In this document: piece by piece, positions 1 to 8,057 of the stretch | Numbering within the stretch: the stretch's first letter is position 1 | How the letters are laid out: each line of letters opens with the position of its first letter | From: Myxococcales bacterium | GTDB taxonomy: Bacteria > Myxococcota > Polyangia > Polyangiales > Polyangiaceae | Direction of reading: 5' to 3' | Assembly: GCA_003151595.1 (NCBI GenBank) | Contig: PLXW01000022.1 | Location: 219,804 to 263,614, forward strand | Length of the DNA: 43,811 nt | The notes under the pieces: generated by a model | The model's input: the letters and a program-made list of their open reading frames with translations, nothing else | What the model was told of the DNA's origin: nothing | Databases searched by the model: none | Made by a program: the position numbers and the translations under genes

Positions 1-2
1 TG

Positions 3-1010
3 CGCGACGCGACGTTCACGCTGCTCGCGCTCCTTCAGAGCGGTTACCAGGACGAAGCGAAGGCGTGGCGCGAGTGGCTGCTGCGTGCGATCGCCGGCAA
101 GCCGAGCGAGCTTCAGATCATGTACGGCGTCGGCGGCGAGCGCCGGCTCACCGAGCTGGAGCTGCCGTGGCTCGCCGGGTACGAGGGCTCGAAGCCGGTG
201 CGCATGGGGAACGCCGCGTGGAACCAGACGCAGCTCGACGTGTACGGCGAGCTCCTCGACTGCATGTTTCACTGCCAGAAAAACGGGTTGCCGGCGGCGG
301 ACGACGCTTGGGCCGTTCAACGAAAGCTCCTCGAGTTCCTCGAAGGCGCCTGGCACAAGCCGGACGAAGGGATCTGGGAAGTGCGCGGCGGGGCTGCGCA
401 CTTCACGCACTCGAAGATGATGGCGTGGGTCGCGATGGATCGCGCGATCAAGACGGTCGAGAGCTTCGGCGGCGACGGGCCGGTCGACACCTGGCGCGCG
501 CTTCGGCAGACGATCTTCGACGAGGTGTGCACCAAGGGGTTCGACGCGAAGCGCGGCGCGTTCACACAGGTCTACGGCGGCAAGGCGCTCGATGCGTCGC
601 TGCTCATGATGCCGCTCGTGGGTTTTCTTCCGGCGACCGATCCGCGCGTCGCGTCCACCATCGAAGCGATCCAACGCGAGCTCGTCGTCGACGGCTTCGT
701 GCAGCGCTACACGAGGAGCGACGTCGACGGCGTCGCCGGCCACGATGCCGCGTTCATCCCGTGCACCTTCTGGCTCGCCGATTGTCAGGCGCTGCTCGGG
801 AAACGTGATGAGGCGAAGCGCGACGAGGCGCGCGCGACGTTCGAGCGCTTGCTCACGATCCGCAACGACGTCGGGCTCCTGGCGGAAGAGTACGACCCGC
901 GGAAGAAACGGATGCTGGGGAACTTCCCGCAGGCGCTCTCGCACGTGGCCCTGATCAACACGGCGCTGGGCGTGGAAGAGGGGGAGGCCAAGCGCGCGAA
1001 GACGACGTGA
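3..1010 (+). CDS. GH15-family glycoside hydrolase (glucoamylase/trehalase type), 3' part
   Basis: The reading frame is open from the left window edge, so the N-terminal part is missing. The visible 335 residues match the (alpha/alpha)6-barrel half of bacterial GH15 proteins: an RDATF segment at the edge, then LQIMYGV, GERRL, GNAAWNQTQLDVYGE and near the C terminus AEEYDP followed by LGNFPQALSHVALI. The Glu pair in AEEYDP is where the family carries its catalytic base. Members hydrolyse alpha-glucosidic bonds in oligosaccharides or trehalose; substrate cannot be told from this part. No signal peptide can be judged. The TGA stop overlaps a possible GTG start of the next gene by 4 nt, which suggests co-transcription. 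Confidence 0.9.
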   Translation, partial: RDATFTLLALLQSGYQDEAKAWREWLLRAIAGKPSELQIMYGVGGERRLTELELPWLAGYEGSKPVRMGNAAWNQTQLDVYGELLDCMFHCQKNGLPAADDAWAVQRKLLEFLEGAWHKPDEGIWEVRGGAAHFTHSKMMAWVAMDRAIKTVESFGGDGPVDTWRALRQTIFDEVCTKGFDAKRGAFTQVYGGKALDASLLMMPLVGFLPATDPRVASTIEAIQRELVVDGFVQRYTRSDVDGVAGHDAAFIPCTFWLADCQALLGKRDEAKRDEARATFERLLTIRNDVGLLAEEYDPRKKRMLGNFPQALSHVALINTALGVEEGEAKRAKTT

Positions 1011-1039
1011 GCGGCGAAGAACGCGATAAGACACTCGCG

Positions 1040-2659
1040 ATGAAGATCGAGCGCGTCGCGTGCGTCCTCGCCGTCGCAGGGTCCATCGGGTGCCGCTCGT
1101 CGGGCGATGCCCCTTCGCTGGCGGCGCTCGACGCCTCCGCGAGCGTAGACGCCGGCATGCCCGTCGCGCCGGGGTGGTCGCAGCTCGGTGACGCTGCCGC
1201 GGCCGCACCGTCGTCGCGGCTGCTCGGTCACAACGCGATCTGGTCGCGCGGCGGTCTCGGGCTGTGGAACGACACGACGCACGCCGCCGATCCCACCGTC
1301 GCTTCACTCGTCGCCGCGCTTCACCCCGGCGTGCTCCGCTTCCCGGGCGGCACGCGCGCGATGCGCTACCACTTCGCAGAGGCCATCGGTCCGCTCGCGT
1401 CGCGCGTTCCACAGTGCGATTCGTTCTCCGGCACGACCGACGCGACCGGCTACGGCGTCGACGAATTCATGACGATCGCCGAATCGCTCGGCGCGAAGGT
1501 CACGCTCGTGACTCCGTGGGTCGACGGCTCGCCGCAGGAAGCCGCAGCGTTCGTCGCGTACGTGAACGCGGCGACGTCATCGACCTTCGCCCTCGGCGTC
1601 GACCCGAGCGGCACCGACTGGGGGACGGCCGGCTCGTGGGCCCAGAAGCGCGCGGCGAACGGGCACGCGGCGCCGTACGGAGTCGCGTTCGTGGAGATCG
1701 GCAACGAGCCGTACTCGTCGCTCGCCACCGGGCCGAAGACGTCGTGCGGACGCGCGTCGCAGTTCAAGCAAGACGAGCGATGGGTGAACGGAGTCGCCAT
1801 TCCCACGACCGCCAAGGACTACGCGACGCAGCTCGCGCTCACGGCGACGCTCGTTCGCGGCGTCGATCCCGCGATCCGGATCGGCGCGCCGGTCCCCGCG
1901 ACCTACGACGGGACGAGCGACGCCGCGAAGGCGCTCGGCGATTTCGATCTCGCCACCAACGACGGCGATGCGTGGACGCCGCGCCTCCTCGCCGACGCGG
2001 CGAGCGCGTTCGATTTCTTCGTGCTTCACCCGTACGACTTCACGACCTCCGACGCGCGCCTCGAGCTCGCCGAAGACCTGCGGAAGGCGATCCGCGATCT
2101 GCGCGCCGTCGCGCCCTCGAAAGGGATCGGCGTCACCGAGTTCGGCTTCCTGCTCGACGGCGACACGGTGCTCGACGCGATCGTGAGCGCGGACGTCGTG
2201 CGCGTCGCGCTGGAGGAGGACGTCGAGCTCGTCACGCGACACGTGCTCATCGAGGACGATCTCGGCGAGCCGTTCGCGAGCAACGCGCTCATCGGCGGCG
2301 CGTCGCATCGCCTGAGCCCCGCTTACGCCGTCGAGGAGAAGCTCGCGGCGATCGTCGCGGGGGCGAAGCTCGTTCCGGTCGCGCAACCGCGAGCGGACGT
2401 CGTCGTTCTCGCGCTCGCCGAGAGCGATGGCTCGATCGGGATCGTCGCGCTCGACCGACGCGACAACCCCACCGACGAAACGGATCTCGCGGTCGAGCTT
2501 CCGAGCGGCGCGTGGCACGGCACGGTTGACACGTTTGCCCCGTCCTCCTCCATTCTCGACACAGTCAGCGACTCCGCGAGCGCGACCGTTGCAGCGAGCG
2601 GGGCCCTTTCGCTGCACGTTTCGTCAAACGGCATCGTGATTGCACATCTCCAGGACTGA
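1040..2659 (+). CDS. Secreted lipoprotein glycosidase, GH51 arabinofuranosidase-like
   Basis: A 539-residue protein beginning with a lipoprotein-like signal (MKIERVACVLAVAGSIGC) and a flexible Ala/Ser/Asp linker. The body looks like a clan GH-A TIM barrel: FPGGTRAMRYHF early, VEIGNEPYSS near the middle (Glu of NEP is the expected acid/base) and GVTEFGF about 150 residues later (Glu as expected nucleophile). A beta-sandwich-like C-terminal domain follows. This resembles GH51 alpha-L-arabinofuranosidases and related enzymes; family membership is inferred from motifs only. A GTG at 1007 would overlap the preceding stop as GTGA and is an alternative start; the ATG at 1040 is preferred because it puts the signal peptide at the N terminus. 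Confidence 0.75.
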   Translation: MKIERVACVLAVAGSIGCRSSGDAPSLAALDASASVDAGMPVAPGWSQLGDAAAAAPSSRLLGHNAIWSRGGLGLWNDTTHAADPTVASLVAALHPGVLRFPGGTRAMRYHFAEAIGPLASRVPQCDSFSGTTDATGYGVDEFMTIAESLGAKVTLVTPWVDGSPQEAAAFVAYVNAATSSTFALGVDPSGTDWGTAGSWAQKRAANGHAAPYGVAFVEIGNEPYSSLATGPKTSCGRASQFKQDERWVNGVAIPTTAKDYATQLALTATLVRGVDPAIRIGAPVPATYDGTSDAAKALGDFDLATNDGDAWTPRLLADAASAFDFFVLHPYDFTTSDARLELAEDLRKAIRDLRAVAPSKGIGVTEFGFLLDGDTVLDAIVSADVVRVALEEDVELVTRHVLIEDDLGEPFASNALIGGASHRLSPAYAVEEKLAAIVAGAKLVPVAQPRADVVVLALAESDGSIGIVALDRRDNPTDETDLAVELPSGAWHGTVDTFAPSSSILDTVSDSASATVAASGALSLHVSSNGIVIAHLQD

Positions 2660-2681
2660 AATCCAAATGGAGGGTTCGCTC

Positions 2682-3122
2682 ATGCGCCACTTCGCAAGTC
2701 TCGGGGCAGCGATCATCGGTTCGGCACTCGTTCTCGCGTGCGGGGTCGACAGGATCGACGTGCAGCACGCGCACGCGAGCGGCGCGGGTACCGTCAAGAC
2801 GTACGACGTCGGCTTCGACACCGCGTGGCAGGCGGCGCACGCCGCGCTTCGCTGGAGCGGCGCGGGGACTCCGCAGGACCACCTCGATCAACACTACGTC
2901 GTGACCAACGACCCGTCGTCTTCCGCGGCGAGCTACGGCCAGCAGGTCGGCATCTGGCTCGAGCCGCTCGCGGCGACGCAGACGCGCGTGAACGTCGTCG
3001 TCCTCGAGTCTACGACCACCGCCGACACCGGCGGTCCGGACGAGCGCGTCGTACAGCAGGACATCGAGAAGGCCGTGAGCATGCTGGTCTCGGGTCAACC
3101 GCTCCCCGACAAGCGGCCCTAG
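2682..3122 (+). CDS. Small putative lipoprotein
   Basis: A 146-residue protein with a good lipoprotein signal: a hydrophobic stretch ending in LVLAC with Cys20 as the likely lipidated residue. The rest alternates short beta-like segments (KTYDVGFDTAWQAAHAAL, QQVGIWLEPLAATQTRVNVVVLE). This resembles small periplasmic proteins that describe a per-gene 'DUF3568-like' fold, but no family is claimed. The start at 2682 is chosen because GGAGGG lies about 8 nt upstream; two ATGs further upstream would add a polar leader before the signal. It lies 22 nt after the glycosidase stop, in the same direction. Confidence 0.7.
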   Translation: MRHFASLGAAIIGSALVLACGVDRIDVQHAHASGAGTVKTYDVGFDTAWQAAHAALRWSGAGTPQDHLDQHYVVTNDPSSSAASYGQQVGIWLEPLAATQTRVNVVVLESTTTADTGGPDERVVQQDIEKAVSMLVSGQPLPDKRP

Positions 3123-3160
3123 TCGCGTCGCCGCGTCGCCGCGTCGCCGCGTAGTCGCTC
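3122..3160. repeat. 8-bp tandem repeat between convergent genes
   Basis: Three perfect units of CGTCGCCG (3126-3149) with degenerate flanks directly after the lipoprotein stop and just before the 3' end of the convergent gene. It is short and probably a slippage product. Confidence 0.6.
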
Positions 3161-3176
3161 ACGTAGTCCCGCGCTT

Positions 3177-3479
3177 TCACTTCAGCGCGAGGATGCCTCG
3201 ACGCACGAGCCCGTCGAGGAGCGCGAGCGCTTCTTCGGACGGCATGCCGCAGATGTCGATGAGGTTCTCGATCGTGGTCACGCCGTCGAGCAGCGAGATC
3301 AGGAAGTACTCGCGGTGGTCGAGCTCCGAGGCGTGCACCTCTTCGGACGGGATCGCGAGGTGCGGAACCGTGGCGAGGAGCTCCTTCGTCACGGCGAGCT
3401 GCCGCGCCGTCGGCGAGCCGTCGAGCTCGTCGTCCACCATCACCGCAATCTGATCTGCGCTCGGGCGACGACCAGGCAT
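3177..3479 (-). CDS. Conserved small protein, winged-helix-like C-terminal segment
   Basis: A 100-residue protein of unknown function. Residues 50-100 (LDHREYFLISLLDGVTTIENLIDICGMPSEEALALLDGLVRRGILAL) match a segment repeatedly seen in myxobacterial proteins, where a helix carrying the pattern 'DG.TT.E.L.D.CGMP..EAL..L..L...G' looks like a degenerate winged helix. The N-terminal half is polar with no signal peptide. It is monocistronic, convergent with the lipoprotein gene and followed upstream by tRNA-Ala. Function cannot be stated. Confidence 0.7.
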   Translation of the reverse strand: MPGRRPSADQIAVMVDDELDGSPTARQLAVTKELLATVPHLAIPSEEVHASELDHREYFLISLLDGVTTIENLIDICGMPSEEALALLDGLVRRGILALK

Positions 3480-3613
3480 GAGTCCCCTGCGAGAGCCTAG
3501 CGCAGTGAGGATCGTGAGGCCTTCTTCTGCGCGGCGATTGCCCCTTCGAGCGGGCCGGGCGGGCGCCGAATCGAAGGGGTCTCTCCGCTGATTTTCGCTT
3601 CGGTGACTTCCGG

Positions 3614-3686
3614 TGGAGCAAAGGGGGATCGAACCCCTGACCTCTGCATTGCGAACGCAGCGCTCTCCCAGCTGAGCTATTGCCCC
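3614..3686 (-). tRNA. tRNA-Ala (anticodon CGC)
   Basis: The complement folds into a full cloverleaf of 73 nt: acceptor GGGGCAA/TTGCTCC, D arm GCTC-AGCTGGGA-GAGC, anticodon stem CTGCG/TGCAG with loop TTCGCAA (anticodon CGC, decoding GCG), a 5-nt variable loop and T arm AGGGG-TTCGATC-CCCCT, with A as discriminator. The G3:U70 pair, the identity element of tRNA-Ala, is present. The 3' CCA is not fully encoded (ACC then G). Confidence 0.95.
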
Positions 3687-3702
3687 GGACGTGAGGGCGC
3701 GG

Positions 3703-3730
3703 ACTCTACGTGTAGAGAAGCCAAAGTCAA
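3703..3730 (-). promoter_or_regulatory. Putative sigma-70 promoter of tRNA-Ala with overlapping palindrome
   Basis: On the minus strand TTGACT (3725-3730) and TAGAGT (3703-3708) are separated by 16 nt, placing transcription start about 8-10 nt before the tRNA 5' end. The -10 region overlaps a 14-bp palindrome, CTCTAC-GT-GTAGAG (3704-3717). This is read from sequence only. Confidence 0.5.
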
Positions 3731-3758
3731 GCCGGTATGAATGCGCGAAAGGCGCGCG

Positions 3759-4421
3759 TCAGCGATAGCCGGCGACGAGCGCCTGGGAGAGCAATCCCCA
3801 GCCGTCGATCGCGACGAAAAGGAGGAGCTTGAACGGCAAGCTCACCTGCGTCGGGCTGAGCATCTGCATGCCGAGCGCGAGCAAGATGTTGCCGACGACG
3901 AGGTCGACGATCAGGAAGGGCAGGTAAATGAGAAAGCCGACGGCGAACGCTTCGCCCAGCTCGGTGACGACGAACGACGGGACGAGCACGGGGAGGTCTG
4001 CGTCGGTGACGGCGTCGCGATCGGCGCCGGCGCGGGCGTCGCGGGCGATCGTGAGGAAGCGCGCTTTCTCGCGGGCGCTGGCGTTCTTGGAGAGGAACTC
4101 GCGGAGCGGCTCGCGGACGGCGTCGATCCCTTCGCGGATGAGGGTGACCGTGTCGCGCTCTTTGCCGTCGAGAAGCGGCGCCGCGCGCGCGGCGATGCGT
4201 GAGCCGACCGGCGCCATGGCGAGGAGCGTGAGCGCGGCGGCGAGCGCCATGACGACCGTGTTCGACGGGACGCTCTGCGCGCCGATGGCGCTGCGGACGA
4301 TCTGGAGCACCGTGGAGATTTTCACGAACGCGGTGACGCTCATGAAGACGAACGGCAACAGCGAGACGATCGCCAGCGCGACGACGAGCGCCAGCGGGCG
4401 CGTGAGGACGTCGTCGGTCAC
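3759..4421 (-). CDS. sctR: Type III export apparatus inner-membrane protein, FliP/SctR family
   Basis: A 220-residue polytopic membrane protein. N-terminal hydrophobic helices are followed by FVKISTVLQIVRSAIGAQ and VPSN, then MAPVG; the C-terminal half has ELGEAFAVGFLIYLPFLIVDLVV and GMQMLSPTQVSLPFKLLLF, the signature stretch of the family. The KIS and VPSN wording is closer to SctR of non-flagellar systems than to FliP (usually TRI and PPN), and the long cleaved signal of FliP is absent. It would sit in the export gate core with SctS/SctT. The GTG start overlaps the TGA of the upstream gene as GTGA. No SctS, SctT or ATPase gene is nearby. Confidence 0.85.
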   Translation of the reverse strand: MTDDVLTRPLALVVALAIVSLLPFVFMSVTAFVKISTVLQIVRSAIGAQSVPSNTVVMALAAALTLLAMAPVGSRIAARAAPLLDGKERDTVTLIREGIDAVREPLREFLSKNASAREKARFLTIARDARAGADRDAVTDADLPVLVPSFVVTELGEAFAVGFLIYLPFLIVDLVVGNILLALGMQMLSPTQVSLPFKLLLFVAIDGWGLLSQALVAGYR

Positions 4422-4786
4422 GGCGATTTTCCTGGTGTGGACCGAGCCTCGCTGCGCGAGGACTCGCCGTCCTTCGCGAGCGCGCGCGCGATCGCTCCGG
4501 CGAACCCCGACGGCTCGTTCGCCACGACCGGAACCTGCGCGCTCGGGACCTCGCCGAGCTTCGTGAGCCCCGCTTCGCTGGCGCCGACGATGATGACGTA
4601 CTCGCCGACCCGCACGAGGTAGATCGCCCTCCGTCCGTCGAGCGGCAGCTGCCCTGCGAGCGTGATGGGGCCGCTGGCTCGCCCGACGCCGAGCTTCCGC
4701 GCGCCGTACAGCACCGCAAACGCCGCTCCGCACACCACGACCAGCGTGAGCAGCGTCTCGAGCAAATACCCGGCGTACGACCCCAT
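4418..4786 (-). CDS. fliO: FliO-like type III export accessory protein
   Basis: A 122-residue protein with one N-terminal membrane helix (residues about 7-27) followed by a small cytoplasmic domain that matches the FliO pattern: LAGQLPLDGRRAIYLVRVGEYVIIVGASEAGLTKLGEV. The C-terminal 40 residues are polar and low complexity. In flagellar systems FliO assists assembly of the FliP ring, which fits its position directly before the FliP/SctR gene with a 4-nt overlap. It is divergent from lysC across a 123-nt spacer that should contain both promoters. Confidence 0.75.
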   Translation of the reverse strand: MGSYAGYLLETLLTLVVVCGAAFAVLYGARKLGVGRASGPITLAGQLPLDGRRAIYLVRVGEYVIIVGASEAGLTKLGEVPSAQVPVVANEPSGFAGAIARALAKDGESSRSEARSTPGKSP

Positions 4787-4909
4787 TTACGTTCCCACCT
4801 ACGTCTTTGGCCCCCCGCGTGAACCGCGCGAACTCCTAACACGAGCGCCACCGTTCGTGGCGCGCCCGATTGACGCGGCGCGCGAGGCGCCCTAAACGAT
4901 TCAGGTCGC

Positions 4910-6148
4910 GTGGCTCTCGTCGTACAAAAATTCGGCGGTACGTCGGTCGGCTCGATCGACCGGATCCGGAACGTCGCTCGTCGCTGCCTCGCCGCGCAGC
5001 GCGAAGGGAACGACGTCGTCGTCATCGTGAGCGCGATGAGCGGCGAGACGAACCGCTTGCTCGGGCTCGCGCATCAAGTGTGCGAAGTGCCGGACGCCCG
5101 CGAGATGGACGCCATCGCCGCCACGGGTGAGCAGATCTGCGCCGCGCTCACCGCGATGGCGATTCAGACCGAAGGGGGCAAAGCGCGGTCGCTCGTCGGC
5201 CACCAGGTGCGCATCCTCACCGACGGCGCGTTCACCAAGGCGCGCATCAAGACGATCGACGGGTCGAAGATCTTCGAGACGTTGAAGCAGGGGGAGATCG
5301 CCGTCGTCGCCGGGTTCCAGGGGGTCGACGAGTACGGCAACATCACGACGCTCGGGCGCGGCGGATCGGACACGTCGGCCGTCGCCATCGCTGCGGCCAT
5401 CGGCGCCAGCGCGTGCGAGATCTTCACGGACGTCGACGGCGTCTACACCACGGACCCGAACGTCTGCCCGTCGGCCAAGAAGATCGCGCGCATCTCGTTC
5501 GAAGAGATGCTCGAGCTCGCGTCGCTGGGCGCGAAGGTTCTGCAGATTCGAAGCGTGGAGATCGCCATGAAGTACGGAGTTCCCATTCACGTGCGCACTT
5601 CTTTTTCAGATGCTCCGGGCACGTGGGTCACGGGTGAAGACAAGACGCTCGAAGAGGTCGTGGTCGCCGGCGTGGCGTACGACAAGAACGAAGCGCGCGT
5701 TCACATCGTGGCGGTCGACGACAAGCCGGGCGTGGTCGCGCAGCTCTTCAGCGCCATCGCCGAGAAGAACCTCAGCGTCGACATGATCATCCAGAACGTC
5801 ACGCGCGGCGACGAAGCGCGCACCGACGTCACGTTCACCGTGTCGAAGACCGATCTTCAGCGCGTGAAGTCGTTCATCGAGGAGACGGCGAAGGCGCTCG
5901 GCGCGCGCGAGGTTCGTTACGACGAGGACATCGTGAAGATCTCGATCGTCGGGCTGGGCATGCGCTCGCACGCCGGCGTCGCGGCGAAGATGTTCCGGTT
6001 GCTCGCCGACGAGCAGATCAACATTCAGGCGATCTCGACGAGCGAGATCAAGATCAGCTGCCTCGTCGCGGCGAAGTACACCGAGCTCGCGGTGCGCGCG
6101 TTGCACGACGGGTTCGGCCTCGGCGATCGCCCGGCCGCCGCGAAGTAG
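4910..6148 (+). CDS. lysC: Aspartate kinase
   Basis: A 412-residue aspartokinase, the usual length for the monofunctional class with a catalytic domain plus two ACT domains. KFGGTSV lies at residues 7-13; the kinase core carries [15 protein letters not shown] and [15 protein letters not shown] domains occupy about 265-335 and 345-405 and include [26 protein letters not shown] and [36 protein letters not shown]. It phosphorylates L-aspartate, the first step to Lys, Thr, Met and diaminopimelate, with feedback control by the ACT domains. The start codon is GTG. It is convergent with the outer-membrane gene, only 13 nt separating the stops. Confidence 0.96.
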   Translation: MALVVQKFGGTSVGSIDRIRNVARRCLAAQREGNDVVVIVSAMSGETNRLLGLAHQVCEVPDAREMDAIAATGEQICAALTAMAIQTEGGKARSLVGHQVRILTDGAFTKARIKTIDGSKIFETLKQGEIAVVAGFQGVDEYGNITTLGRGGSDTSAVAIAAAIGASACEIFTDVDGVYTTDPNVCPSAKKIARISFEEMLELASLGAKVLQIRSVEIAMKYGVPIHVRTSFSDAPGTWVTGEDKTLEEVVVAGVAYDKNEARVHIVAVDDKPGVVAQLFSAIAEKNLSVDMIIQNVTRGDEARTDVTFTVSKTDLQRVKSFIEETAKALGAREVRYDEDIVKISIVGLGMRSHAGVAAKMFRLLADEQINIQAISTSEIKISCLVAAKYTELAVRALHDGFGLGDRPAAAK

Positions 6149-6161
6149 CTACCAGCCGCGT

Positions 6162-6713
6162 TCACCAACCCCAGATGTATTCGACGCGAAGCCCGAGCGT
6201 CGTGAACTCGGGGTACGTGCTCATCTTCGAGACGAACATGTGCTGTCGGTACGCGAAGCCGACGGCCCACGATCGCGTGATCTCGTAGTCGAGCCCCACG
6301 GCGAGCTGCGCGTCGGGCGTCCAGAACGGATGCGCGACCCGCGCGCCGGCGAAGTACGCCGGGCCGAGGAGGACGCCCGCGTACGGCACCCAGCGAACGA
6401 CGTCGAACACGTACGTGACCCCCGCGCCGCCGGTGGCGACGATGCCGGGCTGGGGAGGGGGAGCCTTCGACGGGCCTTGCGCGGTGAGCCCGGCGCCGCC
6501 GACCTCGGCGACGAAGTTGAACGCGTCGGAGATGCCGTACGTGTAGTGGAGGCCGAGGTCGATGCCGGCGCGCGTCTTGGCGCTGTCGGTCTGGGAGAGC
6601 GCGCCGCCGGCCTCGAGGCCGAAGTGCTGCTGGCGCTCGTAGGCCGAGGCCGAGCGCGCGGTGAAGAGCGCGCACACGCCAGCGAGCGAAATCGCAATCG
6701 GACCTGCGCGCAT
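6162..6713 (-). CDS. Outer-membrane beta-barrel protein
   Basis: A 183-residue protein with a clean Sec signal peptide (cleavage after SASA, residue about 24) and a series of alternating amphipathic strands separated by turns: AGIDLGLHYTYGI, AFNFVAEVGGAG, GVTYVFDVVRWVPYAGVLLG, AQLAVGLDYEI, WAVGFAYRQHMFV, and a final TTLGLRVEYIWGW ending in an aromatic residue. This is typical of a small 8-strand OmpA/OmpW-like barrel, though no specific family is claimed. The frame stays open upstream, but the ATG at 6713 is chosen because it starts the signal peptide. Confidence 0.75.
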   Translation of the reverse strand: MRAGPIAISLAGVCALFTARSASAYERQQHFGLEAGGALSQTDSAKTRAGIDLGLHYTYGISDAFNFVAEVGGAGLTAQGPSKAPPPQPGIVATGGAGVTYVFDVVRWVPYAGVLLGPAYFAGARVAHPFWTPDAQLAVGLDYEITRSWAVGFAYRQHMFVSKMSTYPEFTTLGLRVEYIWGW

Positions 6714-6949
6714 CGACTTCGCGAATAGCACATCGGCGACGCGGCTGGCGCCTTGGACGAGATCCTCGAGTCGTGCTTCGAGGTGCACCTCGCCGCGGCC
6801 GCGCGGACTTTCCTTTCGCGGCGCGCGGCGGCGCGGCTCGCTGTGGCATGGGACACGCGCGAACGTGGCCATGACGCTAGGGACCTCCGCGTTTCGGCGG
6901 AAATCGCGCTGCGCGCGGGTGGCTTGCGAGCCGCTCTCGGCGCCGGCCC

Positions 6950-7744
6950 GTGAGCGTTCTTGCACCAGCGTATCGGCCGCGGGGTCCCACCGAGACGGTG
7001 CTCTACGCGGTCGTCCACCGCCATCTCGAGACCTTCCTCGCATACGCGCGCGAGACCTACGCCGCACCATTGCCTCACTACGTCGAAGAAGAGCTCCGCA
7101 GCTACTTGCGCTGCGGCGTCTTCGCGCACGGCTTCGTCCGCGCGCACTGCGAAGCGTGCGGTCACGATCTGCTCGTCGCATTCTCTTGCTTGGGTCGTGG
7201 TGTCTGCCCGAGCTGCGCGGGACGACGCATGTCGAAGGTGTGCACCAAGTCGACGGGCGACGCGGCGGACGAAGTGCCGACGCAGCGCGAATCGCGAGGC
7301 CCGACGAGCGCGTCCCGCCGTGACCGTCGAAGCGACGCTACGCCGTCGCGCACCGTGTCTTCGACTCTCGTCGCGAGCTCACGCTCCGACGACGAAGCGA
7401 CTCGGCCCGCTCCTCCCCCCGCGAGCCTCGCAGCTCACGCAGGAGACCGCGTCGCGCTGCTGACACCGAACGTCCTCGGCGTGAAGCATTGGAGTCGGCT
7501 GCTCGGGGGCCTTCTCTATGCGGCATCCCCGCGGCTCGATTGGCCGACGCTCCTTCGCCGCAGCTTCGGCACCGACGTGCTCGCGTGCCCGAGCTGCGCG
7601 GGTCGCCTCCGTGTACTCGGCGAAGTCACCGAGCCCGCGACGGTCCGCCTCGTGCTGGAGAGCCTCGGCATGCCCGCGGAAGCGCCGCGAGCCGCGCGCG
7701 CCCGCGACCCGACCGAATTGCTCGGCGACACGACGGACGAGTGA
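6950..7744 (+). pseudogene. IS91-family transposase remnant with internal deletion
   Basis: The 264-residue frame joins two ends of an IS91-type rolling-circle transposase. Residues 1-95 match the N-terminal zinc-binding part (VLYAVVHRHLETFLAY, LRCGVFAHGFVRAHCEACGHD, CPSCAGRRMS with four Cys). Residues about 175-250 match the C terminus (LLTPNVLGVKHWSRLL, LDWPTLLRRSFGTDVLACP, CAGRLRVLGEV). The central portion with the catalytic HUH and Tyr motifs, roughly 150-250 residues in intact relatives, is missing and replaced by a low-complexity Ser/Arg/Thr stretch. It cannot be an active transposase. A GTG at 6950 is the first start in frame. Confidence 0.85.
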
Positions 7745-7800
7745 CGAAGCCCCGGCGCGGCGCGAGCGGCTCGAGCGGCGAGGCCTGCCTTCGACCTGCT

Positions 7801-7909
7801 CAAATCGGCCCGCGTTCCAGCGAGAGCGTACCGCGCGAACGACGATCGCATAACGTCGTTTCCGTCTACCCGGCTTCGCGTGGCGCGCCCCCTTGCACTA
7901 CCTTCCCGC
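7801..7909 (+). repeat. Dispersed ~109-bp repeat, copy A
   Basis: Begins CAAATCGGCCCGCG and ends CTTCCCGC. It is identical over all 109 bp to copy B (12407-12515). It contains a perfect 7-bp inverted repeat, AACGACG/CGTCGTT with a 9-nt loop. It lies 56 nt after the IS91 transposase stop and directly before a second IS91 fragment, that is, where an IS91 terminal end would be expected. Confidence 0.9.
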
Positions 7910-7940
7910 TGACGCCCCGCACGGCCCCAGCGGACCGGTG

Positions 7941-8015
7941 CAGCTACTGCTCACCCCAAACGTCGTCGGCCAGCACTGGAGTCGATTGCTCGGAGCGCTC
8001 CTCTACGCGCCGGAA
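7941..8015 (+). pseudogene. Second IS91 transposase fragment (C-terminal piece)
   Basis: About 25 codons read LLLTPNVVGQHWSRLLGAL and LYAPE, matching the same segment of the remnant at 7453-7527 (LLTPNVLGVKHWSRLLGGLLYA) but with many silent and some replacement differences. It is therefore a separate IS91 copy, not a local duplication. It lies between repeat copy A and the Kelch lipoprotein and is in the same frame as it. The 7745-8057 stretch contains only this fragment and copy A. Confidence 0.75.
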
Positions 8016-8057
8016 TGCTCGATGACGACCGCGCGCCCGAGCGTATTGGTGAAGAAC

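Noticed and set aside
7741..8025. Plus-strand frames through repeat copy A and the IS91 fragment as a separate gene
   Set aside because: They only read through a repeat shared by non-coding positions, with Arg/Ser-rich translation and no ribosome site.
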